This document shows, piece by piece, positions 46,728-54,211 of a stretch of 64,000 nt of DNA. Under the pieces are notes generated by a model. The model was not told the DNA's origin and ran no database searches. It saw nothing but the letters and a program-made list of their open reading frames with translations. This stretch comes from Phytohabitans houttuyneae. GTDB lineage: Bacteria > Actinomycetota > Actinomycetes > Mycobacteriales > Micromonosporaceae. The position numbers and the translations under genes were made by a program. The stretch's first letter is position 1. Every line of letters begins with the position of its first letter. The DNA is taken from the NCBI RefSeq assembly GCF_011764425.1, contig NZ_BLPF01000004.1:1430551-1494550 (forward strand), read 5' to 3'.

Positions 46728-46780
46728 TGGGAGCGCTCCCATTGGCCATCGATGTTGCCAGCGCGTTTCGCTGATGTCAA
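46728..46780 (-). promoter_or_regulatory. CebR operator and promoter of the GH9 cellulase
   Basis: TGGGAGCGCTCCCA (46728-46741) is a perfect palindrome identical to the CebR box that represses cellulase genes in actinomycetes until cellobiose binds CebR (established knowledge). Upstream on the same strand are -35 TTGACA (46780-46775), a 17-base spacer and -10 CAACAT (46757-46752). The box thus lies on the first transcribed bases. Remaining gap up to 46917 also holds the PP2C promoter region, where no clear elements were seen. Confidence 0.85.
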
Positions 46781-46917
46781 TCGATGTCTTGTCCGCCTCC
46801 GCCGGCGGTGATCGACTTTTCGCTCGGGCCGGGAACAAATAGGAATTTGACCCCATAGCGGGTGCGAGCGGTGATCTACTAGAGACATCCAAACGTCGTC
46901 CTGGCAGGCTCCCAGCC

Positions 46918-47640
46918 ATGACCCTGAAGCTGCGCTACGCGGCGGTGAGCGACACCGGCTTGATCCGGAGCGCTAACCAGGACTCGGTGCACGCCGGACC
47001 GCGCCTGCTCGCCGTCGCCGACGGCATGGGCGGGATGGCCGCCGGCGACCTGGCCAGCCGCATTGTCATCGAGTCCGTGGCGCCGCTGGACCGGGAGATT
47101 CCCGACGACGGGTTGATCGACGCGCTGCGCGAGGCGCTCGCCACGGCCAACGGCCGGATCCGGGAGGCCGTCGCCGAGGACCCGAGCCGCGACGGCATGG
47201 GCACCACGCTCACCGCCGTGCTGTTCACCGGCACCGCCCTGGCGCTCGGGCACGTCGGCGACTCCCGCGCGTACCTGCTCCGCGAGGGCCAGCTCCAGCA
47301 GATGACAAGGGACGACACGTTCGTACAGATGCTTGTCGACGAGGGCGTGATCACGCCGGAGCAGGCCAGCCACCACCCGCGGCGGGCGGTGGTCACCCAG
47401 GCGTTGCAGGGCGGCGACGCCACCCCGGCGTACACGTTCATGCGGCCGACCGCCGGCGACCGGTGGCTGCTGTGCAGCGACGGCCTGTCCAATGTGGTCA
47501 GCGCGGAGACGATCCAGGAGACGCTGATCGGCTATCCGGAGCCCGGTGACTGCGCCCGGCGGCTGGTGGACCTCGCGCTGCGGGCCGGCGGACCCGACAA
47601 CATCACCGTCGTGATCGCGGACGTGACCGACGAAGACTGA
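46918..47640 (+). CDS. PP2C-type serine/threonine protein phosphatase
   Basis: A 240-residue metal-dependent phosphatase of the PP2C/PrpC-PstP type. Motifs: [25 protein letters not shown] (metal Asp), [27 protein letters not shown] and [13 protein letters not shown] (metal Asp). It would dephosphorylate Ser/Thr kinases or their targets. No kinase gene is adjacent; the next gene encodes a Pro-rich membrane protein. It is divergent from the cellulase. Confidence 0.93.
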   Translation: MTLKLRYAAVSDTGLIRSANQDSVHAGPRLLAVADGMGGMAAGDLASRIVIESVAPLDREIPDDGLIDALREALATANGRIREAVAEDPSRDGMGTTLTAVLFTGTALALGHVGDSRAYLLREGQLQQMTRDDTFVQMLVDEGVITPEQASHHPRRAVVTQALQGGDATPAYTFMRPTAGDRWLLCSDGLSNVVSAETIQETLIGYPEPGDCARRLVDLALRAGGPDNITVVIADVTDED

Positions 47641-47691
47641 GCGCGGCGCCGGGCCTGCCAAGGGATGCGTTGACCGGATACCGTTCCGTCC

Positions 47692-48417
47692 ATGCATCCC
47701 GGCCCGCCACCCCCGCCACCGCAGCGGCCGCCCACACCCCCTTCCAGCCAGGTCGGCGCCACCCTCCCGATCCTCGTCGGCGGCCTCGCGCTGCTGCTGA
47801 TCGTCGGCATCATCGCCGGCGCGATGATCGTCTCGTCCAATCTGGAAAACGGCGACAGCCCGCGGCCGCCGGTGGCCGCGTCGGCGCCCGCCACCTCGGC
47901 GCCCGCGTCGCCCGAGGCCCCGTCGGACGCGCCGTCGGAGGAGCCCTCGGCCTCGCCGTCGCCCGAGCCGTCCACTTCGGAGGATCCGCTGCACGACTCG
48001 TGCCTGATCGGCACGTGGCGGGAGACTTCGCACGACAGCGACACGACGATCGACGGCGTCAAGATGCGGCTGCACAGCGCGGGTGCCATCCAGCATTTCA
48101 AGGCGGACGGCACGCTCACCGTCAACTACGGCGACCGCGGCATCAACGCGCGCGCCAAGGTCAACAACCGCACCTACGAGGTCATCTCGATCGGCCGCCT
48201 GAACTACAACTGGCAGACCAACGGCGGCCAGATCCTCTACAGCAACGCGAAGGCCACGGGCACCGTGATCTGGCGGCAGAGCGGCCGGGAGACCGGGCGG
48301 ACGGCGCTGAGCGGCAGCATCGACCCCGAGCGGTACACGTGCAGCGGCGACTCAATGCGCGAGTTCGGCCCAACCTGGACGATCGAGCTCCAGCGGATCA
48401 ACAACGCGCCGCTGTGA
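47692..48417 (+). CDS. membrane-anchored lipocalin-like protein
   Basis: A 241-residue protein: Pro-rich cytoplasmic N-terminus (HPGPPPPPPQRPPTPP), one membrane helix (LPILVGGLALLLIVGIIAGA), a Ser/Pro/Glu linker, and a C-terminal extracellular domain starting CLIGTWRETSHDSD and closing with ERYTCSGDSM. The GTW start and alternating strands suggest a small beta-barrel of lipocalin type. The function is unknown. It follows the phosphatase by 51 bases. The 3' end overlaps the YciI gene by 20 bases. Confidence 0.7.
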   Translation: MHPGPPPPPPQRPPTPPSSQVGATLPILVGGLALLLIVGIIAGAMIVSSNLENGDSPRPPVAASAPATSAPASPEAPSDAPSEEPSASPSPEPSTSEDPLHDSCLIGTWRETSHDSDTTIDGVKMRLHSAGAIQHFKADGTLTVNYGDRGINARAKVNNRTYEVISIGRLNYNWQTNGGQILYSNAKATGTVIWRQSGRETGRTALSGSIDPERYTCSGDSMREFGPTWTIELQRINNAPL

Positions 48418-48670
48418 GAAACGGCCGCCACTCCCGCACGCTCACGACGCTCACGCCCGCGGTCGCCACGTAGGGGTCGGCCGTGAGCAGCTCGCCGACC
48501 TCGGCCTCGCCCGCCACGTCGAAGACGATCACCGCACCCGAGTCGTCAGCGAGCGGCCCGGCCATCACCACCACGCCCCGCGCGTGCAGGCCGGCGAGGT
48601 GCTCCCGGTGGGCGGGGCGGGCCGCCATGCGCTCCGGCGTCTCCCGCAGCGCCAGCTCCACGATCCACAT
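48398..48670 (-). CDS. YciI-related protein
   Basis: A 90-residue protein with the YciI (ferredoxin-like) pattern: MWIVELALRETPERMAARPA, REHLAGLHARGVVVMAGPLA and LLTADPYVATAGVSVVSVRE. The His and Asp expected in the putative active site of the family are seen in HREHL and the LTADPY turn. The function is unclear. It lies divergent to a Crp-type regulator with a palindrome between them. Confidence 0.82.
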   Translation of the reverse strand: MWIVELALRETPERMAARPAHREHLAGLHARGVVVMAGPLADDSGAVIVFDVAGEAEVGELLTADPYVATAGVSVVSVREWRPFLTAARC

Positions 48671-48707
48671 GCCCGGCGACGCTACGGCGGCCGCGCGCGG
48701 TCGCGCT

Positions 48708-48721
48708 GTATCACTTGATAC
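48708..48721. promoter_or_regulatory. palindrome directly before the Crp-type regulator
   Basis: GTATCACTTGATAC is a perfect inverted repeat (GTATCA, two bases, TGATAC) that ends immediately before the ATG at 48722. It contains TATCAC, a plausible leaderless -10. It is probably an autoregulatory operator shared with the divergent YciI gene. Confidence 0.5.
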
Positions 48722-49363
48722 ATGAACTCGCTCGCCACGATCCCGGCGTTCACCGCGCTGGCCCCGGACGCCCTGGAGGCGCTGCGCGCGGCGAGCCACG
48801 ACGTGACGTACCCGCCGGGCGCCGTGATCCCCCGCGACGGCGCGGTGCTGCTCCTGCTGGCGGGCGTGGTGGTGGGCACCCACGCGGACGCGTCCGGCGC
48901 CGAGGTGTGGCCGGCGCGCTGGGAGGCCCCGGCGATCGTCGACAAGCCGGCCACGCTGGCGCCCGCGGTGGGCACCCTCGTCGCCGCCACACCCTGCCGC
49001 GGCCGCCGCCTGCCCGCCGCCGCGTTCCTGCGCCTGCTGGACGACGAACCGGCCGTGCGCCGGCACGTACTGGCCCGGCTCGCGGCGGACACAGCCGACC
49101 TGCGCCAGCGCCTCGCCGAGGCGACGACGCTGCCGGCCGTGGGCAGGGTGGCGGCCTTCCTGCTGGCGACCGGCGCCGGTGCGGGCCAGACCGCCTGGCG
49201 CGGCTCGCAGGAGGCACTCGCCCGCCAACTCGGCCTGAGCCGCGTGACCGTCAACCGCGCCCTCCGCCAGCTGGCCAGCTCCGGCGCGGTCGCGGTCACC
49301 CCACGCGGCATCGCGCTGCTCGACCCCATCGCCCTGAGGACCCCAACCCCGAAGCAGCAGTGA
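48722..49363 (+). CDS. Crp/Fnr family transcriptional regulator
   Basis: A 213-residue regulator with an N-terminal cupin-like sensor domain (YPPGAVIPRDGAVLLLLAGV) and a C-terminal winged helix (TAWRGSQEALARQLGLSRVT, VNRALRQLASSGAVAVTPRG), which is the Crp/Fnr DNA-binding signature. No Fe-S Cys cluster is present, so Fnr-type oxygen sensing is unlikely; the ligand is unknown. The stop codon shares its A with the first base of the inverted-repeat element that follows. Confidence 0.85.
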   Translation: MNSLATIPAFTALAPDALEALRAASHDVTYPPGAVIPRDGAVLLLLAGVVVGTHADASGAEVWPARWEAPAIVDKPATLAPAVGTLVAATPCRGRRLPAAAFLRLLDDEPAVRRHVLARLAADTADLRQRLAEATTLPAVGRVAAFLLATGAGAGQTAWRGSQEALARQLGLSRVTVNRALRQLASSGAVAVTPRGIALLDPIALRTPTPKQQ

Positions 49364-49396
49364 GCTACCGCGACGTCCGCCGTGGTCCGGACCGTC

Positions 49397-49620
49397 GCTC
49401 CCGCGGCCTCACCCTCCGCGGCTGGCTCAGCTCACCCCAAAAGAGTACGGTCGGGGCTCTGTTTGTGGAGGCTCTGGAGCTGGGCGCACCAATGCGCCCA
49501 GCCTGGACGCTCCCGCGGCCTCACCCTCCGCGGCTGGCTCAGCTCACCCCAAAAGAGCAGGGTCTGGGCTTTGTTTGTGGAGGCTCTGGAGCTGGGGCGC
49601 GCCAAATGCGCCCAGCCTGG
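49397..49620. repeat. two tandem 112-base repeats
   Basis: Each unit begins GCTCCCGCGGCCTCACCCTC, continues through GGCTCAGCTCACCCCAAAAG and TTTGTGGAGGCTCTGGAGCT, and ends near TGCGCCCAGCCTGG. The second unit starts at 49509. They differ at only a few positions. Each unit re-uses part of the dispersed repeat at its start. Confidence 0.8.
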
Positions 49621-49799
49621 GCGCATTGGCGGCTACGCCCTCCGCCCACGCTCGGCAGCCTTTGTGATCGTGGACGTTCGTGGCCCTCGGAGGGGCACTG
49701 GACGTCCACGATCTGCGAGGGGCGTGTATTGCAGGCGTGGACGGTGACCCGGACGCCCCGCCCGCCGCGGCTTTGCGCGGTGCAGGCCGAGGTGGGGCT

Positions 49800-50391
49800 G
49801 TGACCGCGCGCGGAGGCTGCGGGTCGTGACGGGGGTGTGGAGGGTGCGGGTCGCGACTGGGCGCGCGAAGGGCGGGCTGTGACCGCGCGCGGAGGCTGCG
49901 GGTCGTGACGGAGGTGCGGGTGCCGGTCGTGACTGCGGTGCGGTGGATCCCCTCCGCGCATCTGGTCGGCACCACCCGCCCGGTCATCCGCGACCTGGGC
50001 GCAGGCAGCGGGTCGATGAGGACGCTGGCTGGCTGCGGGTCGTGACGGGGCGTGGAGGCTGTCGATTGTGACGGCGGTGCGGCGGGTGCCGGTCGTGACG
50101 GAGGTGCGGAGGGTGCGGGTCGTGACGGGGCGCAGAGGGTGCGGGTCGTGACTGGGGCGCGCGGACGGCGGGGCTGTGACCGCGCGCGAAGGCTGCGGGT
50201 CATGACGGAGGTGCGGAGGGCGCGGGTCGTGACCGGGTGCGGAGGGTGCGGGTCGTGACTGGGCGCGCGGAGTTCCGGGCTGTGACCGCGCGCGGAGGCT
50301 GCGGGTCGTGACGGGGCGCGGAGGGTGCCGGTCGTGGCGGAGGTGCGGACGGTGCGGATCGTGACTAGGGCGCGGAGGGGCGTGACCAAGC
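49800..50391. repeat. 27-base minisatellite-like tandem array
   Basis: About 20 degenerate units of 24-28 bases with consensus near GTGACGGGGTGCGGAGGGTG plus CGGGTC. A higher-order pattern of three consecutive unit types recurs about three times. One unit is interrupted by roughly 85 unrelated bases (about 49945-50030). The last unit merges into the right-hand dispersed repeat. There are no unique spacers, so it is not a CRISPR array. Confidence 0.8.
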
Positions 50392-50477
50392 GCGGAGGGT
50401 GAGGCCGCGGGAGCAACGGTCTGGACCACGACGGGCGTCGCGGTAGCTCGCTGCTTCTGGGAAATGGTCTGGAGCGG

Positions 50478-51977
50478 TCAGCGGTCGAAGCGGCAACAGG
50501 CGATCACGGCCGCCGACTCGCCGGGGAGGTCGGCCGCGTCGTGGACGAGGACGAGGCCGGGCTCGGTGGCGGCCAGCACCGTGCGGGCGGTGCCGTGCAG
50601 GTTGATGCGCTGGGGGGTGCGGCGCAGGTTGGCGACCACGACGCAGGTGCCGCGGCGGATGGCCAGGAAGCTGCCGCCGTGCCACACCTCGCTGCGGCGC
50701 AGCACCGGCGAGGCCAGGCCGGGCTGGCTCTTGCGCAGCGCGATCAGCCGGCGGTGCAGGTCGAGCATGTCGCGGTGCTCGGCCTTGTCGAGCTCCGACC
50801 AGTCGAGGGCGCCCAGCGTCGAACCCGCGTCGGGCGTGAACGGCACCCTCGCCGCCCACTCCTCGCCCATCTGCAGCACCGGCGTGGACGGCGCGGTGAG
50901 CAGCAGCGTCGCGCCGATGCGGAGCAGGCCGGGGGAGAAGGCGGCGGTGGGGCGGTCGGTGCGGAGGACCGTGGAGAAGCCGGCGCGCAGGATGCCGAAC
51001 AGCTGCTCCAGCGAGCCGAACTCGGACCTGTAGTCGCGGTCGAGCGCCGGGATGCCGGCCGCGCCGCCTGGTGACGGGGCGAGCAGCTCGGGCAGGTCGG
51101 AGCCGGGGCCGGGGATGAACCGCGCGCCGGCGAGGCCTGAGCCGGCGATCAGGGCGAGCGGCCGCCCCAGGCCGATCGAGAGGGCGGAGACGGCGGTGGA
51201 GAGCTCGTCGAGCAGCAGCATGGCGTCGCGGTCGATGAGCGTGTGCGCGGCGTCCAGGCGCACGCCGTCGGCGTGGTAGTCGCGCAGCCACATCAGCACG
51301 TTGTCGGTGATGAAGCTGCGCATCCCCGTGCCGTGTGGGCCGTCCAGCGCGAGCGAGTGGCCCCAGGTGTTGGCGACCTCGGCCAGGTACGGCCCGATGC
51401 GGTGCGTGCCGGCGCCGGGCTGGAGATGGTCGTACGCCAGGTCGAGCACCACGGCGATGCCGCGCGCGTGGCACGCGTCGACGAAGCGCTTCAACCCGTC
51501 GGGGCCGCCGTACGACGGGTGCGGCGCGTACCAGCAGGCGCTGTGGTGGGCGGAGCCGCGCTCGACGTTGACCGGGTGCAGCTCGACCGCGTCGACACCC
51601 AGGTCGGCGAGGTGGTCGAGGCGGGCGATCGCCGCGTCGAACGTGCCGTCCGGGGTGAAAGCACCCACCCGCACCGAGTAGATGACACCGCCGGACAGGT
51701 CACGCCCGGTCCACTCGCCGTCGGTCCACGGGAAGGCGGCGTGGTCGTAGGTGCGGCTGGGACCGTGCACACCGAACGGCTGCCAGCGCGAACGCGGGTC
51801 GGGCAGCGGCTCGTCGGAGTCGTCCAGCAAGTACATGTAGTCGGTGCCGTGTGCGGCACAGTCGACGTTTGTGCGCCACCAGCCACCGGCGTCGAGCGCC
51901 ATGGAATGGTCTTTTCCGTCGATGCGGACGCGAAGCCGGGAGGCCTCCGGCGCCCACACACTGAATCGCGTCATCAT
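50478..51977 (-). CDS. treZ: TreZ-like malto-oligosyltrehalose trehalohydrolase lacking catalytic residues
   Basis: 499 residues, shorter than the usual 570-580 of TreZ (family knowledge). It has the TreZ N-terminal module (FSVWAPEASRLRVRIDGKDH) and a GH13 barrel: FTPDGTFDAAIARLDHLADL, GVRLDAAHTL with the nucleophile Asp (near residue 242). At the usual acid/base Glu (LIAES) stands LIAGSGLAG, so Glu is replaced by Gly near 279. The TQDHDQVGNR block carrying the third acidic residue is absent, as is YNHLGPSGNY (here YDHLQPGAGTH). MGEEWAARVPF and a C-terminal beta domain remain. It should bind maltooligosyl-trehalose poorly or not hydrolyse it. It is coupled to treY by ATGA overlap. Confidence 0.82.
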   Translation of the reverse strand: MMTRFSVWAPEASRLRVRIDGKDHSMALDAGGWWRTNVDCAAHGTDYMYLLDDSDEPLPDPRSRWQPFGVHGPSRTYDHAAFPWTDGEWTGRDLSGGVIYSVRVGAFTPDGTFDAAIARLDHLADLGVDAVELHPVNVERGSAHHSACWYAPHPSYGGPDGLKRFVDACHARGIAVVLDLAYDHLQPGAGTHRIGPYLAEVANTWGHSLALDGPHGTGMRSFITDNVLMWLRDYHADGVRLDAAHTLIDRDAMLLLDELSTAVSALSIGLGRPLALIAGSGLAGARFIPGPGSDLPELLAPSPGGAAGIPALDRDYRSEFGSLEQLFGILRAGFSTVLRTDRPTAAFSPGLLRIGATLLLTAPSTPVLQMGEEWAARVPFTPDAGSTLGALDWSELDKAEHRDMLDLHRRLIALRKSQPGLASPVLRRSEVWHGGSFLAIRRGTCVVVANLRRTPQRINLHGTARTVLAATEPGLVLVHDAADLPGESAAVIACCRFDR

Positions 51978-54211
51978 GTGGCAGCCACCAAGAGCGCTAC
52001 TGGGTAGGCGGACAGCACTTCGGACATCGGCACCTGCCGGGCCTGCCACGTGCGTCCCGTCAACGCGTCGGTCCAGCGCCCCGGAGCCAAAGCAAGCTTA
52101 GTGCCGCCCCAGCCCCCACGAAATGCCAACCTCGCCGGCAACCTGGTGGCCACCGCCACAACGCCGCCCCGATCGAACGCGACCGCGTGCTCGGCCGCCG
52201 GCCCCTCCACCGCCACCGGTGAATACCCGGTGAACGGGCGTTCACGCCTGGCCCGCAGCACCCGGCTCGTCACGAGCAGCTTGGCCGCCCCGCTCTCCTC
52301 CACCGGCGGCAGCCACCCGGCGTCGATGCGGGCGAGCAGGTCACGCCGCAGGGCGAAGTCGACCGGCCGGCGGTTGTCCGGGTCGACCAGCGAGTTGTCC
52401 CACAGCTCGGTGCCCTGGTACGTGTCCGGCACACCCGGCATCGCGAGCTGCACCAGCTTCTGGCCGAGCGAGTTGGACCAGCCGTGCGGCGTGATGCTCT
52501 TGACGAATGCCGCGATGTCCGTGCGCAGCCCCTCGTCGTCGTAGGCCTTGTCGACCACCGCGTGCATCTCCGCCTCGAACTCGCGGTCCGGGTCGCCCCA
52601 GCTCGTGGAGACGGCTGCCTCGCGCGCCGCCTTCTCCAGGTAGGCGTGCAGCCGCTCCCGCTCGATCGGCCACGCGCCGGCCACCGTCTGCCAGAGCAGA
52701 AGGGCAAGACCGGGGTCCGCGAGGGGCGCGGCCTTGCTCCACCGGCGCAGCGTCGCGGCCCATTCCGCCGGCATTTCCGCGAGTACGGCGAGCCGCGCGC
52801 GTACGTCCTCGGACCGCTTTGTGTCGTGTGTGGACAGCGTGGTCATCGAGTGTGGACAGTCGCGCTCGCGCACGGCGGCCGCGCGGTGGAACGCCTCCGG
52901 CGTCACGCCGAAGCGCCTCGGGTCGCCGCCCACCTCGTTCAGCGCGATGAAGCGGTTGTACCGGTAGTAGGCGGTGTCCTCGACGCCCTTGGCCATCACC
53001 GCGCCGGTGTACTGCTGGAAGCGCACCGCCAGCTCGTCCGCGGGATCGCCGAGCCGCGCGGCGACCGCGTCCAGCGCCTCGGCAAGGTCGGCGCGGCGGC
53101 GGCCGGCCTCGACCCGCGCGGCCGCGAGGTGGCGGGCGCCGCTGGGCAGGTACGAGCGGTAGACCTCGAAGCAGGCGGCCAGCTCGGCGAGCGCCTCCGC
53201 CGCGCGCGGCACCTCCGGGGCGAGCCGGGCCAGCCGGTCCCGCTCGGCGGCCAGCAGCGTGTTGGCGATCTCCACCTTCGACCGGTACGCGACGTCGGCG
53301 AACGTGACGCTGCCGGCGAGGCGGCTCAGCGTCTCCTCACCCTCCGGGTCGACGAAGAGGCCGCACACCTCGCCCAGCGCGTCGTACCCGGTCGTGCCGT
53401 CCACCGGCCATGAGCGGGGGAGGCGTTCACCAGGCTCCAGGATCTTCTCCACCAGCAGCCACGCGGACGGTGCCGCCGCGCGCAGCCGGGCCAGGTAGGC
53501 GCCCGGGTCGCGCAGCCCGTCCGGATGGTCCACCCGGATGCCGTCGGCGTCCCACCGCAGGATCTCCGCGTGCGTCGCGTCGAACACCTCCGGGTCCTCG
53601 ACGCGCAGGCCGGCCAATGTCGACACCGCGAAGAAGCGGCGGTAGCCCGGCCCCTTGCGCCACGACACGAGCCGGTAGTGCTGGCGGTCGTGCACCTCGC
53701 GCGGTTCGCCGCCGCCGGTGCCGTCAGCGATCGGGAAGCACTGCTCCTGGTACACGAGCTCCTCGCCGACCACCTTGAGGTCGTCGAGCGCCGCGGGGTC
53801 GTCGGCGAGCACGGGGAGCCGGATCCGGCCGCGCGCCCAGTCGATGTCGAACCACCCCGCGTACGGAGAGTCCTGGCCGCGGCGCAGCACGTCCCACCAC
53901 GCCGGGTTGGCCGACGGCACCGCGACGCCGGCGTGGTTGGGCACGATGTCCACCACGAGACCCAGGCCGGCCGTCCGGAGGGCCTCGCGCAGCTGGTCGA
54001 GCGCCGCCGGGCCGCCCAGCTCCGGGTTGACGCGCGTGTGGTCCACGACGTCGTACCCGTGTGCGGAGCCGGGCGCGGCGGCGAGCAGCGGCGCGGTGTA
54101 GAGCTGGCCGACGCCGAGCGCGCTGAGGTAGTCGGCAAGCTCGGCGGTCGCGAGCAGGTCGAAGTCCGGCCGCACCTGGATGCGGTACGTCGGGCGCGGC
54201 CGGGCGGCCAT
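51974..54211 (-). CDS. treY: malto-oligosyltrehalose synthase TreY
   Basis: A 745-residue GH13 enzyme that converts the reducing-end maltose of an alpha-glucan chain to trehalose. Features: PTYRIQVRPDFDLLATAELA at the start, GYDVVDHTRVNPELGG, VDIVPNHAGVA, DADGIRVDHPDGLRDP (nucleophile Asp), LLVEKILEPGE (Glu) and TTLSTHDTKRSEDVRARL (Asp). Length is normal. Its ATG overlaps the stop of glgX (TAATG), and its TGA overlaps the treZ start, so glgX-treY-treZ is one translationally coupled operon in which the glucan is debranched, then capped with trehalose. Confidence 0.96.
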   Translation of the reverse strand: MAARPRPTYRIQVRPDFDLLATAELADYLSALGVGQLYTAPLLAAAPGSAHGYDVVDHTRVNPELGGPAALDQLREALRTAGLGLVVDIVPNHAGVAVPSANPAWWDVLRRGQDSPYAGWFDIDWARGRIRLPVLADDPAALDDLKVVGEELVYQEQCFPIADGTGGGEPREVHDRQHYRLVSWRKGPGYRRFFAVSTLAGLRVEDPEVFDATHAEILRWDADGIRVDHPDGLRDPGAYLARLRAAAPSAWLLVEKILEPGERLPRSWPVDGTTGYDALGEVCGLFVDPEGEETLSRLAGSVTFADVAYRSKVEIANTLLAAERDRLARLAPEVPRAAEALAELAACFEVYRSYLPSGARHLAAARVEAGRRRADLAEALDAVAARLGDPADELAVRFQQYTGAVMAKGVEDTAYYRYNRFIALNEVGGDPRRFGVTPEAFHRAAAVRERDCPHSMTTLSTHDTKRSEDVRARLAVLAEMPAEWAATLRRWSKAAPLADPGLALLLWQTVAGAWPIERERLHAYLEKAAREAAVSTSWGDPDREFEAEMHAVVDKAYDDEGLRTDIAAFVKSITPHGWSNSLGQKLVQLAMPGVPDTYQGTELWDNSLVDPDNRRPVDFALRRDLLARIDAGWLPPVEESGAAKLLVTSRVLRARRERPFTGYSPVAVEGPAAEHAVAFDRGGVVAVATRLPARLAFRGGWGGTKLALAPGRWTDALTGRTWQARQVPMSEVLSAYPVALLVAAT

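Larger units (their letters stand above)
49363..50448. repeat. 1.09-kb non-coding element bounded by inverted copies of the dispersed repeat
   Basis: The 1.1-kb gap between the Crp-type regulator and treZ begins with AGCTACCGCGACGTCCG (49363-49379) and ends with its counterpart CGTCGCGGTAGCT (50436-50448). Both ends are full copies, about 57 bases, of the repeat seen near 19.0 and 41.2 kb, in opposite orientation. Inside are two 112-base tandem copies (49397-49620) and about 20 units of a 27-base array (49800-50391). Frames of up to 296 codons exist but reflect only the repeat periodicity. No transposase is present. Confidence 0.75.

Noticed and set aside
49800..50391. CRISPR array
   Set aside because: Units are contiguous and degenerate, with no unique spacers of constant length and no cas genes.
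49544..50429. Two minus-strand frames of 290 and 296 codons rich in His, Pro and Arg
   Set aside because: They lie wholly in the 27-base tandem array. The period of nine codons keeps frames open without coding constraint.
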